This document shows, in pieces, positions 47,711 to 59,999 of a DNA stretch of 64,000 nt. Made by a program: the position numbers and the translations under genes. The stretch is taken from contig MBPM02000034.1 in the NCBI GenBank assembly GCA_001695595.3, positions 682,001-746,000 of the forward strand, given 5' to 3'. The notes beneath the pieces are model-generated. The model was not told the DNA's origin and did not search any database. It was given only the letters and a program-made list of their open reading frames with translations. The stretch comes from Plasmopara viticola. Lineage: Eukaryota > Oomycota > Peronosporomycetes > Peronosporales > Peronosporaceae. Numbering within the stretch: the stretch's first letter is position 1; each line of letters starts with the position of its first letter.

Positions 47711-50700
47711 TGTTTGATAAGGTGAAAGGGCGACCTGTTTAAAAAGGACGACTGGGAGATACATATCGCGCGTGCCTATTCATGGCTCTATTTGCACCCA
47801 CTCTGGAGGAACCTTCAATGACCATCAATTTAAACGAGATTAAAATACTAGCAAAGAATTGGGATTGGTAGGAGGCTTAATCATTGTTACGATAACGAAT
47901 CTTCTTTCGACTATACAGAAGTTCTGGTAGCGGGAGTATCGTTAGCCCACATAGGTATCGTAAGCTTAGTACTCAAAGATTATCCTCAAGTTAGGTCCGA
48001 CGATGTGTTCGCCTCTAATTAACTTTTTTTCCTCATAGGAACAGTCAAATATTCACACGTGAAGCGAAACAACAACGATTATGCACTACTCAAAATGGTT
48101 GATCCTGTCCGGCCCGCCATCAGAGGACTTCCACACAACGTAACTTCAAATCAAACGTTTTGCTGATACGTACTCAATTAGTTTATCTGGCACCACCACG
48201 TCAAAAATTACCAGATTAATGCTTTCAGCCCCACCGTCGGGTACAGAATATGAGATCCATACTTATCGAAGGCTGCCCTCCTTAACTAGGCAGCCCATGA
48301 CACATTGTGATTTTAAAAACTCGCAAGTTTTGAAAGCGCTATTCTAGCATAGCTAATGTTCTTTACCGTCAACTGACCTGCTATCTTTAACTTATGCAGC
48401 AATCAGAAAGCACAACACGGCTACACCAATCGTCTGCTAATATATCACTTTATCACTTTATCTTATGATTTGAGTTGGCCGTCGACGACACAAGCTCTTG
48501 AAGTGAGTCAAATTCGGTTCCTTATCAAATATCCTGCAAAATGTCTTGTAAGTTTTCAATCGCTGGCAATTATTTATAATTTACGTCGCCGAACGCACTT
48601 AAAAAAAGCGTGGAGTCGGGTATATCGAGCAAACCGCGTTACATTCCCAATTAATGACTAATATATTTTAGATGACGTTTTTCGCTGGACTCCCTTTCTT
48701 GTTGCGCAACCGAATCATGTCGTTCACGTCGTCACTTTATCAACTATCGGCTTATCAGCGTTCATACCGCTTCCAACTCTAAATGGTTTTCTGCTTAAGT
48801 AGCTCCATAATGTTCACTTGTGATCACACGATAAAAAAATACCCTTGCTACACGTAGTGCGCACACCCAAGAAATTATCTACCTACTCAAAGCCATGTTT
48901 GATCGACAATACATCTATAAATAGCCCTTTCGTTGATTTTTCCTTTGAGGATGTAATAAAAAAGCACCCAGGTAAAATTTCAACAATTGTCATGTCGTAA
49001 TGCTTGTAGTTCAGACACGTGTAATTAATACATTACATAAAGTCAGCTTACACCAACTTAGAGCGTAGCCACTCACTCCACAGTCTTTCTGCTTACCACC
49101 GCTTCACCCTTTACTTGTTGTTCCGTGTTTGTTAAGCCTTTTGTCATACAATTCGGGAATTGTTTGGATGCTCTTATCTCTCCATTTATACGTACCAGTT
49201 TATATGGCTTCGTGTCGTGTTCGTACACCTCATCGACCTATGCTTGAGTTACCCCGACTGTAATTAGTTTGATGGTGTATTGTTTTAGTCAACTTTACCA
49301 CCACATGCAACCAGCCGCACGTTATCGCGTCGTCTACGTGTGTCTTGGACTCAGATGGTCATCTCAGGTACAGTCCAAAGGCAGTAACGTCACCACCGCC
49401 ACTCTATTTTCTTTCTCGGCTAAATTATTCTTCATCATTCCTCCTCCCTTGTCCTTCAAACTGGAGCTTTCAACTTTTTGAACGGTCGAGCCTCAGAGCG
49501 CTTTTTTCATATCCGGAAAGATCGCACGCTAGTTATCGTTTGTTTTTCTGTCTTCATTCTGTTCGGCTTTTGCATTCCCGACAACCTAACTGTAAATCTC
49601 TTGTCTACTACTTTTTTATTTTGTGTTACCCTTGGTTTCAGAACTTGCATCATCTGAGACTATGTCAAGCAACTCTTCTTTAGCTTTGATGTGCACCATG
49701 CAGACCAAAGCAAAGCTCATGACATTCCCTTGGCTCTATGAGCTTGCAATTAGTATTTGTAGTTGGTGACTTGGCCCCAAATTGTTTTCGTAAACTTTAG
49801 TTTAGTTCATGACTGATACATCGCAAAGCGGACGTGGTTGTTGTCGCTGAGTTGCATAAGACAACAGCCAATGGCGAAGCTCGTTCAGTCACAAACGACG
49901 TAAAAGGCTTCTAGTCATCTGATATACGCCCTTACCAACCTTTTCCTTTTGTCACACCACAAGCATACGGTGGCCTTCTTTACTAAGGTAGAGTTAATGT
50001 TGCGCACATCTATACTGACTTTATGTCGATTTAATAAACAAGCGCATTTTACTGAGACTATTGTGTGTTGGCCAAACACAAATGGGAGTCGTTTTTTTGC
50101 GAAGCGGCATATGCGCCGTCTTTGCTCACATAGCGGCAAAGCATTGAAAATCCGGCTAGAAGAATATGAGTCCTTAAAAGTAGCGTGCAGGTAGCTATAG
50201 CGCATGCCTCAAAAAATTTCTTTCAGTGTATTTCTGCTCATCGAGATCGTTCTTAGACCTTCTGTGTAGAAATATGTGACTTAATCAATTCGGCACAAAG
50301 TCGTGGAGCGGGCGCACCTGATGTGTTGCCACGCGGTTGAAGTAGTAGACGATTATTCAAACCCTTGCAGCATTTCATGCGACTCTCAAAGAAATCCGTT
50401 GGAATTATCTTGATTTGTTCATCCACGAATAAAGGCTCAACAGATCTCAAATTCGGCCAGCAACAATACATATTAGTGCCAATTTATCGCTCTATCAGTG
50501 AGTGCACTTGGAATGCTTGCTATGTATGACATGAGGCCACATTATGTACGCAGTCAATAGTTGAGTGAAAAGTGCACTCACGTCGGAAACAAGCCGACGC
50601 ACGACAAGTGTTAAGTGCCAGTCATTATATAGTAATACTGCGTTCTCCACGAAGAATTTTACAATGCAATCAAAATGAGTATTTGAGCTTGATGACTCAG

Positions 50701-52223
50701 AAGGCGTCGTTGCTGCAGAATCCGCCGAGCGTGTCGAGGAGTCACAGCTTTTTTCGTGGTACGCGGTTTGACTTACCGTCAGCAGGTCTGACGACGAGCT
50801 TGTCAATGCCCCCACGAGACAGTAAAATTATCTGGAGAAGCGCCAGTCAGCAAGACGTATGCTGGAAGCTATATATATATATATTTGTGCTGCTTTTGAG
50901 GCTAAGAGTGCGCTGTGCGCTAGGTCCTAGTAACGTAGAGACTGACCACTGTTAGCTATAAGTATTGGGACAGAGCAGTAACACTAACAAATAACCAGAT
51001 CTCACTGGGGCTTAACGATCGGGCTCTCACTGAAGGTCATGGACATTGATAGATCACTTCGATATTATTACCTAGACCCTTCTTTGCATGAGCGGCTAGA
51101 ATATATTTGGAAACAGACATACTCAAGTCAGCATGAGTACTGGTGGCCGGTGAGTGGACGTAAAACTTAACTTGATGGGCGAACTCCCGAACGATGAGGT
51201 CGTACTGACAGATTCGTCATGAATACATTTCTTTTTGCAGACCAAGTGGCTGCAGAGCTAGACAAGGGTGTGCGGGTTGATCGCCTGTAGGTTGAAATTC
51301 TGTAGACCACCAAGCAAAAAAGAAGAGTCAGCGCGCTTTTACCACTGCAATGATGCGGGAAGCTTTTCTACAACTTCTCTTTCCTAAGCAGCTATTTGGC
51401 GGGTTATCTTCCAAGATTCGTTTCCTGCGGCACAGGCACAGCGTCTGCTATAGACCTTAAGCACAGAGACTTACCGTAGTGTAAACACAACAGTGGAAAC
51501 TGCAGCAACCTTTTGGATTTGTCTTGATCATTTTTGGAATACCTCGCCAGTTGGCAGCCTTCTTTGCAACCTGTTTGGTACCAACCTACTTTTCGTGTTC
51601 AGTCAAAGAGTGGTGAACAACATCTTATTCTCTTTTAATGTAATTCGGTTTGTATTGGAAACTTAACGGGTCGCTACAGAAATCTTGTCTTCTGTGCTAG
51701 AAGCTGGCTTTTCCCTCGCAGAATGATTGCTTTTTGGTGCACGAACTGGCATCCATCGGTATTTGCAACATGTCGCACAATTCGAAGGCCCTGCTTGATT
51801 AACAGAGTTAAATAGTAAATTTAGAGATATACACTTGAGATTAAAAAAAAGCCTCTAGATGTCCTCTATTGCAGCTTTTTCGTGCTTTCCTTTCAAAAAT
51901 GTTCCGAGTTGCGATGGTATAGAGCATGCAAGAACTTTCCATTAAATGGCCGCCCACAATATGAAGATCGACATAAGAAAAAAATTGCCTTTGAATTTTA
52001 GTTTAGTTTACCCGACCCAAAAAAATGGTCGCCATATATTTTGTCGACAGAAAAACTCTAAGTAGTATTATAGTATCGTAGCAACCAACCTTCATATGCA
52101 ATATATAAACATCAATACTAACATTTATAATTCCAATTATAAATTGATGGAGACTATTTGTTGGCAGGGCAAATTTCGCCAGAAATAATGACTTTAAGAC
52201 AGGACCGTGCATGCGTGTTAGTG
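47711..52223. other. Gene-poor stretch upstream of the 52-59 kb gene island
   Basis: Short overlapping frames only, including a serine-rich 106-codon minus frame at 50495-50815 without recognisable domain. An (AT)n microsatellite occurs at about 50870-50885. Confidence 0.4.
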
Positions 52224-52237
52224 TCATCCTTCAAGTC
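52224..52237 (+). promoter_or_regulatory. Initiator-like motif upstream of ALA dehydratase
   Basis: TCATCCTTCAAGTC lies 15-28 bases upstream of the ATG at 52252 and matches about 11 of 14 positions of the oomycete initiator TCATTYYNCAWTTT. Such short leaders are usual for oomycete genes. Confidence 0.35.
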
Positions 52238-52251
52238 TCTTGTAGCGCATA

Positions 52252-53235
52252 ATGAACTTTTTGCACTCAAGCTTGCATCACCCTGCGCAGCGCGCCTGGA
52301 GTGAGCCTCATTTACATCCATCGCAGCTAATGTATCCGCTATTTGTGACAATGCGTAGCGTGGACAAGGCGATTCGGGGGCTCGAGCCGGAGTTGCAATG
52401 GGGTCAAGGCCCCGAAGGCGACTTTGCCTCACTCGTAACCCACATACGTGCGCTCATAGCCAAAGGTCTGACCAACGTCATGCTCTTTGGTGTCGTGGAG
52501 GAAAAAGACGCGCATGGTGGCATGGCGGATGATGAAGCCACACCCGTCATCAAGTGTACCAAAGCCCTGCGAAAGGCACTGCCCGATCTTATGGTGGCTT
52601 GTGACGTTTGCATGTGTGAGTATACGGACAATGGTCACTGTGGTATTTTGCGCGATGTGGATGGCGAGCAGGTACTGGATAATGAGCGCACACTCGAGCG
52701 TCTTAGAAGCATTGCGCTGGCTTACGCCAAGGCTGGGGCGCACATGGTGTGCCCGTCCGACATGATGGACGATCGCATAGGTGCAATCCGCAAGATTTAC
52801 AATGAAAATGGCTTCGAGCACGTGTCTATCATGGCATACACGTCAAAGAAGGCCTCTGTAATGTACGCGCCTTTCCGTGACGCCGTCGAGTCTACATTTC
52901 AAGGAGATCGCAAGCGTTACCAACATCCAGTGGGCAGTGTAAGCCACGCCGCGTTGGCCTTTGAGCGTGATGTGCAGCAGGGTGCCGACAGCGTCATTGT
53001 CAAGCCTTCGCTCTTTTACTCAGACATTGTAGCAAGTTTTGCTGCCAAGAAGACGGTGCCAGTCGTGTGCTACCTCGTCTCAGGTGAATACAAGATGGTA
53101 AAGGACTACGGTGACTCTACCAACTCGCTCGAAGCTGTTGTACGCGAAGCCCACCTCGGCCTGTTGCGCGCAGGTGCTAGTGTGCTCATTACGTACTTCA
53201 CTCCTTACATTTTGGACCACTGCTCCAAGTGGTAA
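52252..53235 (+). CDS. hemB: Delta-aminolevulinic acid dehydratase (porphobilinogen synthase)
   Basis: Intronless, 327 residues, the usual length for the enzyme. It condenses two 5-aminolevulinate molecules to porphobilinogen, the second step of tetrapyrrole synthesis, normally in the cytosol. The zinc-binding cysteines C120, C122 and C130 lie in CDVCMCEYTDNGHCG, placing it in the zinc-dependent class rather than the magnesium/aspartate plant class. The two active-site lysines are K199 (in AYTSKKAS) and the Schiff-base K251 (in IVKPSLFYSD). RDAVES and the C-terminal aromatic segment are also conserved. No targeting peptide is evident before the catalytic domain. The next gene starts 143 bp downstream on the same strand. 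Confidence 0.97.
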   Translation: MNFLHSSLHHPAQRAWSEPHLHPSQLMYPLFVTMRSVDKAIRGLEPELQWGQGPEGDFASLVTHIRALIAKGLTNVMLFGVVEEKDAHGGMADDEATPVIKCTKALRKALPDLMVACDVCMCEYTDNGHCGILRDVDGEQVLDNERTLERLRSIALAYAKAGAHMVCPSDMMDDRIGAIRKIYNENGFEHVSIMAYTSKKASVMYAPFRDAVESTFQGDRKRYQHPVGSVSHAALAFERDVQQGADSVIVKPSLFYSDIVASFAAKKTVPVVCYLVSGEYKMVKDYGDSTNSLEAVVREAHLGLLRAGASVLITYFTPYILDHCSKW

Positions 53236-53302
53236 TAGTCGCTTGTCGCATTTTAATGCGCTCAGTAGCAATATATAAGTGAGCCTTCCAATTAAATAGT
53301 CC

Positions 53303-53318
53303 TCATTTTAACCAATTC
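53303..53318 (+). promoter_or_regulatory. Initiator-like motif upstream of tryptophanyl-tRNA synthetase
   Basis: TCATTTTAACCAATTC lies about 60 bases before the ATG at 53379 and resembles the oomycete initiator with a two-base insertion. Only the motif is seen; its use is inferred. Confidence 0.3.
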
Positions 53319-53378
53319 TGTCTCGCCTTCAAATTGTTGGCCCTCAAACTGCAAAAACAGCGTCACTGTATCGGCACG

Positions 53379-55097
53379 ATGGAGGCACAGGCGCTGAAGG
53401 ACAAGATTGTAGCCACTGGCAACACCATTCGCGAGCTAAAGTCGGCGAAAGATGCGAAGAATGTCGAGAGTATTGCGGTTAAAGTACAGGAGCTATTGGC
53501 GCTCAAGGCCGCGTATAAAACGCTGACAGGAATCAACTACGCACCGCCGCGGTCAACTAAGAAACAGGAGAACACCGCTTCATCTCCTGCTTCCAACGAC
53601 AGAGAAGCTGGCACGGAAGTTGCTTCATCTCTCGCTTCCAAAAATGGTGAAGCCCCTATCAAATCGAAAAGCCAGATCAAAAAGGAGAAAAAGATGGCCG
53701 AGCAGGCGGCTAAAAAGGCCACTCTCGGCGGCGGTAATGCCGGCAAAGAGAAGCGAAAGCCGACTAAGCCTAGTGAAAGCGCCAAACCCGCCGAGAGCGC
53801 AGCAGTTCCCTCCGATGTTGAGTTGCTTTTACGCCAGTCTACGTTTCAGCATCAAATACTAAGCTCAGGTGCGGCCAGCAACGCTCAAATCGTGACTCCG
53901 TGGGATGTCGAAGCAGAGGATGGCGTGGACTACGACAAGCTCGTGGAGCAGTTTGGTAGCACTAAGATCCCACCCGAGATGGTGGAAAAGATGGAAAGAC
54001 TGACGGGCCACAGAGCTCACCGATACTTGCGTCGTGGGTATTTCTTCTCGCACCGAGACTTGGACGTGATTTTAGATGCTTACGAAAAGGGCGAAAAGTT
54101 TTTCTTGTACACAGGCCGCGGCCCGTCTTCGGGTAGTTTGCATATGGGCCATCTGATTCCGTTTACTTTTACGGCCTGGCTGCAAAAGGTGTTTGATGTG
54201 CCTCTTGTTATTCAGCTTACAAATGACGAAAAGTTCCTGTTCAAAGATCAGACGCTCGAGGAGAGCGAGGTTATGGCTTGGGAGAACGCTAAGGATATTA
54301 TCGCATGTGGCTTTGACGTCAAAAAGACCTTTATTTTCGCCAACACTGACTACATTAAGGAGATGTATCCACAAATTCTCAAAGTTCAGAAGTGTGTTAC
54401 GTATAATCAGGTGCGCGGCATCTTCGGCTTTACCGGATCTGACAATATTGGCAAGTCAGCATTCCCGGCTGTACAGGCCGTTCCTTCCTTCTCGGAGACA
54501 TTTCCTGTGGTGCTTGGTGGACGCAAAGGATTGCGCTGTCTCATTCCTCATGCAATTGACCAAGATCCGTATTTTCGTATGACGCGCGATGTGGCGCCAC
54601 GCATTGGCTACCTCAAGCCTGCCTCGATGCACTCCAAGTTTTTTCCAGCACTTCAGGGTAGCACGACCAAGATGAGCGCCAGCAAAGCCAACACCACAAT
54701 TTACATCTCGGACTCGCCCGAAGACATTGCAAACAAGATCAAGAAATACGCCTTTAGGTGCGTTTTTCTCAGCCATTGTTTAACACTTGTGTCAATTTTA
54801 ACTTGCTTGATGTCATTTTAAAGCGGGGGAGGTGAGAATAAGTCCGACCACGAGAAGTACGGCGCCAACCTGGAAGCCGACATTCCATACCAGTACTTGT
54901 CCTTCATGCTTGAAGACGACGAAGAGTTGAAGCGCATTGGTTGTGAGTACGGTGCGGGCCGCATGATGTCCGGCGAGGTGAAGCAGAAGCTGATTGATGT
55001 CATGACAGAGTACACGCTCGACTTTCAGAAGCGCCGTGCGGCCATCACCGATGACCTGGTGTCCGAATTTATGGCGGTGCGCGCTTTAGAGTTTTAA
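53379..55097 (+). CDS. WARS1: Cytoplasmic tryptophanyl-tRNA synthetase
   Basis: Two exons, 53379-54757 and 54824-55097, separated by a 66-bp GT-AG intron, giving 550 residues. Residues ~1-60 form a WHEP domain ([19 protein letters not shown]), as in many eukaryotic cytosolic WARS enzymes. A lysine-rich linker follows (about 65-145). The class I Rossmann catalytic core has the HIGH-like HMGH at ~255 and the KMSKS-like KMSAS at ~431. The [13 protein letters not shown] and [13 protein letters not shown] strings are diagnostic of eukaryotic-type tryptophanyl-tRNA synthetase. The intron falls inside the C-terminal catalytic region and its removal restores the KYAFSGG motif. It charges tRNA-Trp for cytosolic translation. 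Confidence 0.96.
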
Positions 55098-55472
55098 TCA
55101 CATTATCTGTCTGTTATTTGTGGCCAAGAAGTGCAAGCATTGCAATGGATACAAGTGCTGTCTTTGGTGCCTGCATCTTATATTTATAAGTAAGTAACCA
55201 TTTAGTATTCTCGTAATGCAAACGCACTTCAAGGAGACAAGCGCAACGTTTGCGGCCGCTGACTCATTACGAAATATGACCAAAAGCGCCATGCCTTTCC
55301 TTATATAGCAAAGCAGCCACTTTGTCTGGCCTCGCTACGCGGAAACTAGATGCCATATCGGGACACATACATTCCACACTTAGACTGGGTCATCCTTTAC
55401 TTCCATTTACAAGATGGACAGGTTGCTCTCGATGACATCTCGGTCAGTTTATATGTTGTTGCATCCATTGCC
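55098..55472. other. Convergent intergenic region
   Basis: Lies between the 3' ends of the tryptophanyl-tRNA synthetase gene and the poly(A) polymerase-like gene. No feature was recognised. Confidence 0.5.
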
Positions 55473-58018
55473 TCATGGAGTTGTGTTTTCTCCAATACAC
55501 GTTGCAACGGGAGCTCCCGCTGCTAGATTCTGATACAATGCAAGCCAAGATTGTATCACCTGAAAATAGCACGTACGTCACGCGTCTAACGAACAAAGGA
55601 AAATGTAAACTTGTCGACTCACCTCGTGCATGCGAAAGCAGTTGCAAATGCTACGCCCAGACTTGATTGGATCCGCAACGTATGGAATCACAACCGAGCA
55701 TTGCATCGGCACGATATTATCCGGTGAAAGCACAAAAAAATCTCTATTCAGCCAGCAGTGCACAAAAGCATTATCTTTAAAGCAATCGCACAAATATTCG
55801 GACTGTCATAACAAACCCCTTGTTTTCAATGGAGATACCGAACCGACGGTAGTCGAATGTAATGTACGTTTCCAGAAAAAGCATGGCGAGACTACCGATA
55901 CTTGTGTGCCACGTAACTCGCCCACCTCGCGAAAAGATGTAACACCATTTTGGTTTATCCACCGATAATAACCTATTGAAACTCGAAGCAAAGACAGTTT
56001 CCTCCGAAATTCCAGACACAATTTCGCTCTCTGAGATACTTCTTCGGCGATTCCCACCTCGGATTTTCCCGCCACCATACGACCTCATGTGAGTATCGCC
56101 ACACGCCTGCATCAGCAACCAAATACGTGAGAACGGTCGTGATTTATTAAATTAACCGACCCTCATACCTGCAAGAAGCGAATTACTAAAATCACTAAAA
56201 CGTACGACGAGATACCACCCGTAAAAGCGCAATTTAAATCTGCCGTGCATTACAGTCAGCAGCTTGGAAAAACACGACAGGCAAGTCAATGCACCTACGT
56301 TTGGTGACGAGGTGGCTTTTTAGAATCAATACCAAAGGACGCAAGGCTGGCATCTCCAATTGCATCGAATAAATAAGGTCTCGCGCGCCCAATCCAGTGT
56401 GACCAACCGAATGGCCACATGTAAGGTCGAGCAGCACATCTCGCTTTGTTTGGTCAAGTGAGTAGGTCATTTTGAGAACAGGAATTTTGGCACTTCCAAG
56501 CAGCTCAATGGATTTCGTCCATGGTTGACGCTCAACTGCAGCCGCCAGTGCCTCTAAAATCACTAAAGACCGCTCTTCTGCCAGCGAACGCGCAACTAGC
56601 ACACAATCAATGTCACTTACCGGTAACGCAAGCTGCGTGTAGCTCGATCCATATATCTCAATGAAAGCATCAGGCCACAGAGAGCATACTAGCTCTTGCA
56701 AAGAGGCAATGGCCTCTTGTTGAAGTTTTTTTATCGAGACCAAGGTAGCGTCAATGACATCGACATAGGCTTCCACTTGTCCACTAAGATTACTGTATCA
56801 GCACAAAAAACCACAAGGACAAACTGTCAATTTCAAAGCACTGAGCACACACAGGACGATAAAATGGACCTGTAAAAATGTTCTTCTGCCAGGTAACGGG
56901 TGTATGACAAACCCACTGACTGTACCTGCTGCGCTGCGCCCCACCTCAAATGGCGGGGATAACATTGCTGCTCTTGAACTTGAGGTTGTTGCTGCGTACG
57001 TTGTGCACGTGTCTGATCAACGACTGGGCTGAACAAATAGTTGGAATCAAGGTAAAACTCGGGTGGCTCGCCACTTGCAGAGTTCAGCGATCCGCCGCTT
57101 CCTACACACTTGCGCGAGTGCGTACTCGTGGGCCGCTGGTGCGGTTGCGCTTGAAATGTCAAATTACAGTCCCGTCCAATAGTTTCGTGCTTGGTATGTC
57201 TATTGGCGTTGGTATATCCTTGCGCCTCGGTGGTGTTAAATGCAGCTGCTTCGTGGTGCTTCCGGTTAAGTTGCTCCACCTGAATTTGCTTCAAAGCAGC
57301 TTGTTCAAAGAAGAGCTTTTCAATACAATCAGGTTGAGTATTCCAATGATTTGCAAACAAAGATGCTCGTTCGCGTTTCGACGGTAAGCAAGACTGTCGC
57401 GCTGGATCACTTTTAGGCATTCTGCGGGACGATAAAGTTATAACAAGAATCTAAATGGTTAAGAAACATGGTTTGCTCAGCAGGTAGCGTTTGCTACCTA
57501 CCTCGCAAAAGCATGTGACAGTATCACTTACGAAGGATGATTTACGAGACGTGGTTGCTGCAAGTAGTTTTGATGTGTCTGTCGAGACATGGCGTAGCCG
57601 TCCGACCAAAGTGGGTTGCCGTAACTAAGAGTTCTGCAACAATTTAGACAATTAGTCATTAAATATCGTTCTAGCGAACATCGCAATAGCGTATTTACTC
57701 ATAGTAATCAGGGTAGAAAGCTCGAAAATTGTGGGAATAGTGGCACTTGTCCCCGAAAGGGCAGCCGTATCTCGACCCGAACTTACGGCAAGGCTGTTTA
57801 AGCTTCCGGGTCTTGTTGTAAGCGCTGTTACTCTGTCGATGACTACATGCACCAGGGCGGAAATGGTTATGTTGGTCTTGATCGTTGGGTAAAAGACTTG
57901 ACGCTCTCGGAGGTGGAGGCGGCAATCGGCGCTCAGACATGTGTGCATATTTGTTGGTATTCAAGTGACTGTCGGTCGTCGTGTAGGCTCTTGCCAATGC
58001 AACTTGGCCCCGTTGCAT
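55473..58018 (-). CDS. CCCH zinc-finger non-canonical poly(A) polymerase (TRF4/TENT4-like), possible frame break
   Basis: Seven exons on the minus strand: 58018-57699, 57633-57532, 57421-56921, 56792-56299, 56239-56169, 56106-55623 and 55559-55473. They encode about 685 residues if one extra base in the sixth exon is discounted. A CCCH finger (C77-x8-C86-x5-C92-x3-H96, CRKFGSRYGCPFGDKCHYSH) follows a proline-rich stretch. A glutamine-rich linker follows. The nucleotidyltransferase core has GSS at 356-358 with D368 and D370 (SDIDCVL) and a third Asp in LLDLTC. The PAP-associated region includes FTGGISSYVLVILVIRFLQ, a GISIE segment and YVADPIKSGRSICNCF. Members add short A-tails to nuclear RNAs for exosome decay; CCCH suggests RNA binding. 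Near 55780-55805 the frame must shift by one base. The exon 3/4 junction is less certain. Confidence 0.8.
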
Positions 58019-58524
58019 GAACCTTTTTCTTCTAAATCAGAAGCAGAGGTTAACGGTTCAATTGACTAAATGAAAAGTGAGAGCAGATTACATCTTTGCC
58101 TTGCAGCTCTTTCTCGTTTAAAATTCTGAATAAAGTAGCGAAAGGTACTTTTGCAGGAGGAGGTATTCAGATTCAGTCTTCAAGTCACAGACGGAGACTG
58201 CGGGACGGGAAGGGACGTGGGGGAGTGTGGTGCCCGTTGACTTCGGGCTGAATTTCGAAAAGCTAACTATGAATCAATGATACCGGTATTCGCGTAGTGT
58301 AATGGGGTGCCATATCTACCTCTTGCTGCCGGGATCGTGGTCCGCCATGTGAAACATTCATTAGGATATAATGCTATGATAAACACTTTTAATCTCCCTA
58401 ACAATACCGTCGTAGATAGAATTACCGGGCCAAATTGATGGATAAGGTTAGCGATCAGCACCACTGTAAAAGACGGTAGGAGCGCTTATAGTATTGAATT
58501 TGGGTTAGTGGTTGATTGACGAAA
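58019..58524. other. Intergenic region
   Basis: Between the start of the poly(A) polymerase-like gene and the 3' end of the HhH gene. It has a G-rich patch near 58200-58230 and no coding feature. Confidence 0.45.
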
Positions 58525-59332
58525 TTACAAGTTGCCGGCGCGGTACTCCTCAAGCTTTTCAAGCGTACCCGTCTCGAGAAACTCGTCGATCATGGCAGCT
58601 GATGCTTTGCCTACGCCTTTGAGCTTAAGTGCGTCTTTGCCGCACGTGAGATCGGACTCGCAATCACGGATGGCTTTGGCCACCTTAGACCATGTGCCAC
58701 CTTTAAATTTTTCGCCGCGCTTGAATTCGAAGCCTGAGAGCTCAGTAAAGGCATCGGCTAGCACCTGGTTGGCCTCGCACGTGGCTTTAACCTTCTTGCG
58801 AGGCTTTTTCTTGTCATTCTTGTCCTCGTCAATGTCCTCGTCGCTAGCGCTCTTGCGCTTGCGGCCGCTTTTCTTCTCTGTGGTTGCATTCGTCTTGCCA
58901 ATTTTTTTTGGAGACGCCGACTTTACAACGCCAAACTTTTTAATCATTTCCTGCATTGCGCAAAGTGTCAGTATCATTATACACAGCAACAACCTCAAAA
59001 TGTGAGGCGCACTTTGAGTGCTGCGTCGAGTTTAAATTCGTTCTGAACAACAATACAATACTCATGATTAATCAACAGCTGAAAATTAGTACAACTGTGA
59101 TATGAGTGACTTGCGTACGTTCTCGCGCGTGGCATTGATCATTGTGCCTGCTTCGACGGCGGCATTTATAGGATCCTGTAGACTTGCCAATAAATTTTAT
59201 GCTCAAAAGGTGTGCAATTGATGTGTTCATTGAGCTAGCTGATGCACGCACTGTCGGGACCTTGACGCCTTCCTTGGCGCAAAGCGCTAGCAGCTCCTTG
59301 GCTGCTTTCTTGCTTGCTTCGCGACTTGACAT
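58525..59332 (-). CDS. Small nuclear HhH protein resembling the DNA polymerase beta 8-kDa domain
   Basis: Three exons, 59332-59252, 59175-59119 and 58950-58525, join in frame to 187 residues; the first intron is 76 bp and the second is 168 bp. The N-terminal ~45 residues are a short helical segment. A lysine/acidic tract (GRKRKSASDEDIDED, then KKKPRKKVK) looks like a nuclear localisation signal. The C-terminal ~80 residues align by eye with the Pol-beta lyase domain: NQVLADAFTELSGFE, then a helix-hairpin-helix LKGVGKASAAMIDEFLETG. No polymerase palm follows, because the frame ends at YRAGNL. It may bind DNA, possibly in base excision repair or chromatin. Whether the lyase lysine is conserved is unclear. 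Confidence 0.75.
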
Positions 59333-59999
59333 GGCTATGGTTGGTTGTCACCAAATAATTAGACAAAATATTTATAAAAACAGTTGGATACCTAATTCGA
59401 CAAAAAATCGCGCAACACTGGTCTTTTTGCAACCCAAGTTGACATCGGTGATGAACACTAGCTCGTAATTCAGGTCGTTCAGATCGACAATACACGGAGC
59501 ATCTCACTTTTCGATGGTATGCGTAAGTAGCAGACTGTAGAGCTAAAAGCGGTGAATCTAGTTGCGCATACTGGTGATCGTCTTCAGTATGACTTTTCTT
59601 GGCGTACAAAATAGTTTAACAATGTTCGAGAACGTTGTGTCGTTCCGAAACTCTGTTGCAATTTCGTCACCCGGTAGTTGTTTTGAAGAAACGCTTGTCA
59701 GATTAACGCTTGGTGACATACAGAATGTGCAATCAAGATCTTCATCGTCCTTGTCGTCAGGTGACTGACGAATCAAGTCTTGTCGTGGGTCATAAGTAGA
59801 GTGCCGCAACAGAGTATCGTTTTAAATGTATTTTTCTGACCTAAGAGCTAAGAGCCATGCACAGAACGAGATGAGAAGTATTTGTTGGTGTTGGTGGACG
59901 CAGCGACACGTGCTCGGTGTAGATAGCAAAGAGGTACACACTAAATACCAGCCTTGGCAGCGAAAGTAATGTCCACTTATAGGCGTCCATTGCCTTTTC
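59333..59999. other. Intergenic region
   Basis: Contains an 83-codon minus frame (59558-59809; acidic then cysteine-containing, EDLDCTFC). It is protein-like but without recognisable family or exon context. Nothing else was seen. Confidence 0.35.

Noticed and set aside
50495..50815. Serine-rich 106-codon minus frame as a secreted or effector protein
   Set aside because: No signal peptide, no RXLR or LFLAK-type motif and no promoter context.
58532..59005. 157-codon serine/leucine-rich plus-strand frame
   Set aside because: Antisense of the HhH protein exon; its composition is explained by the lysine/glutamate-rich sense strand.
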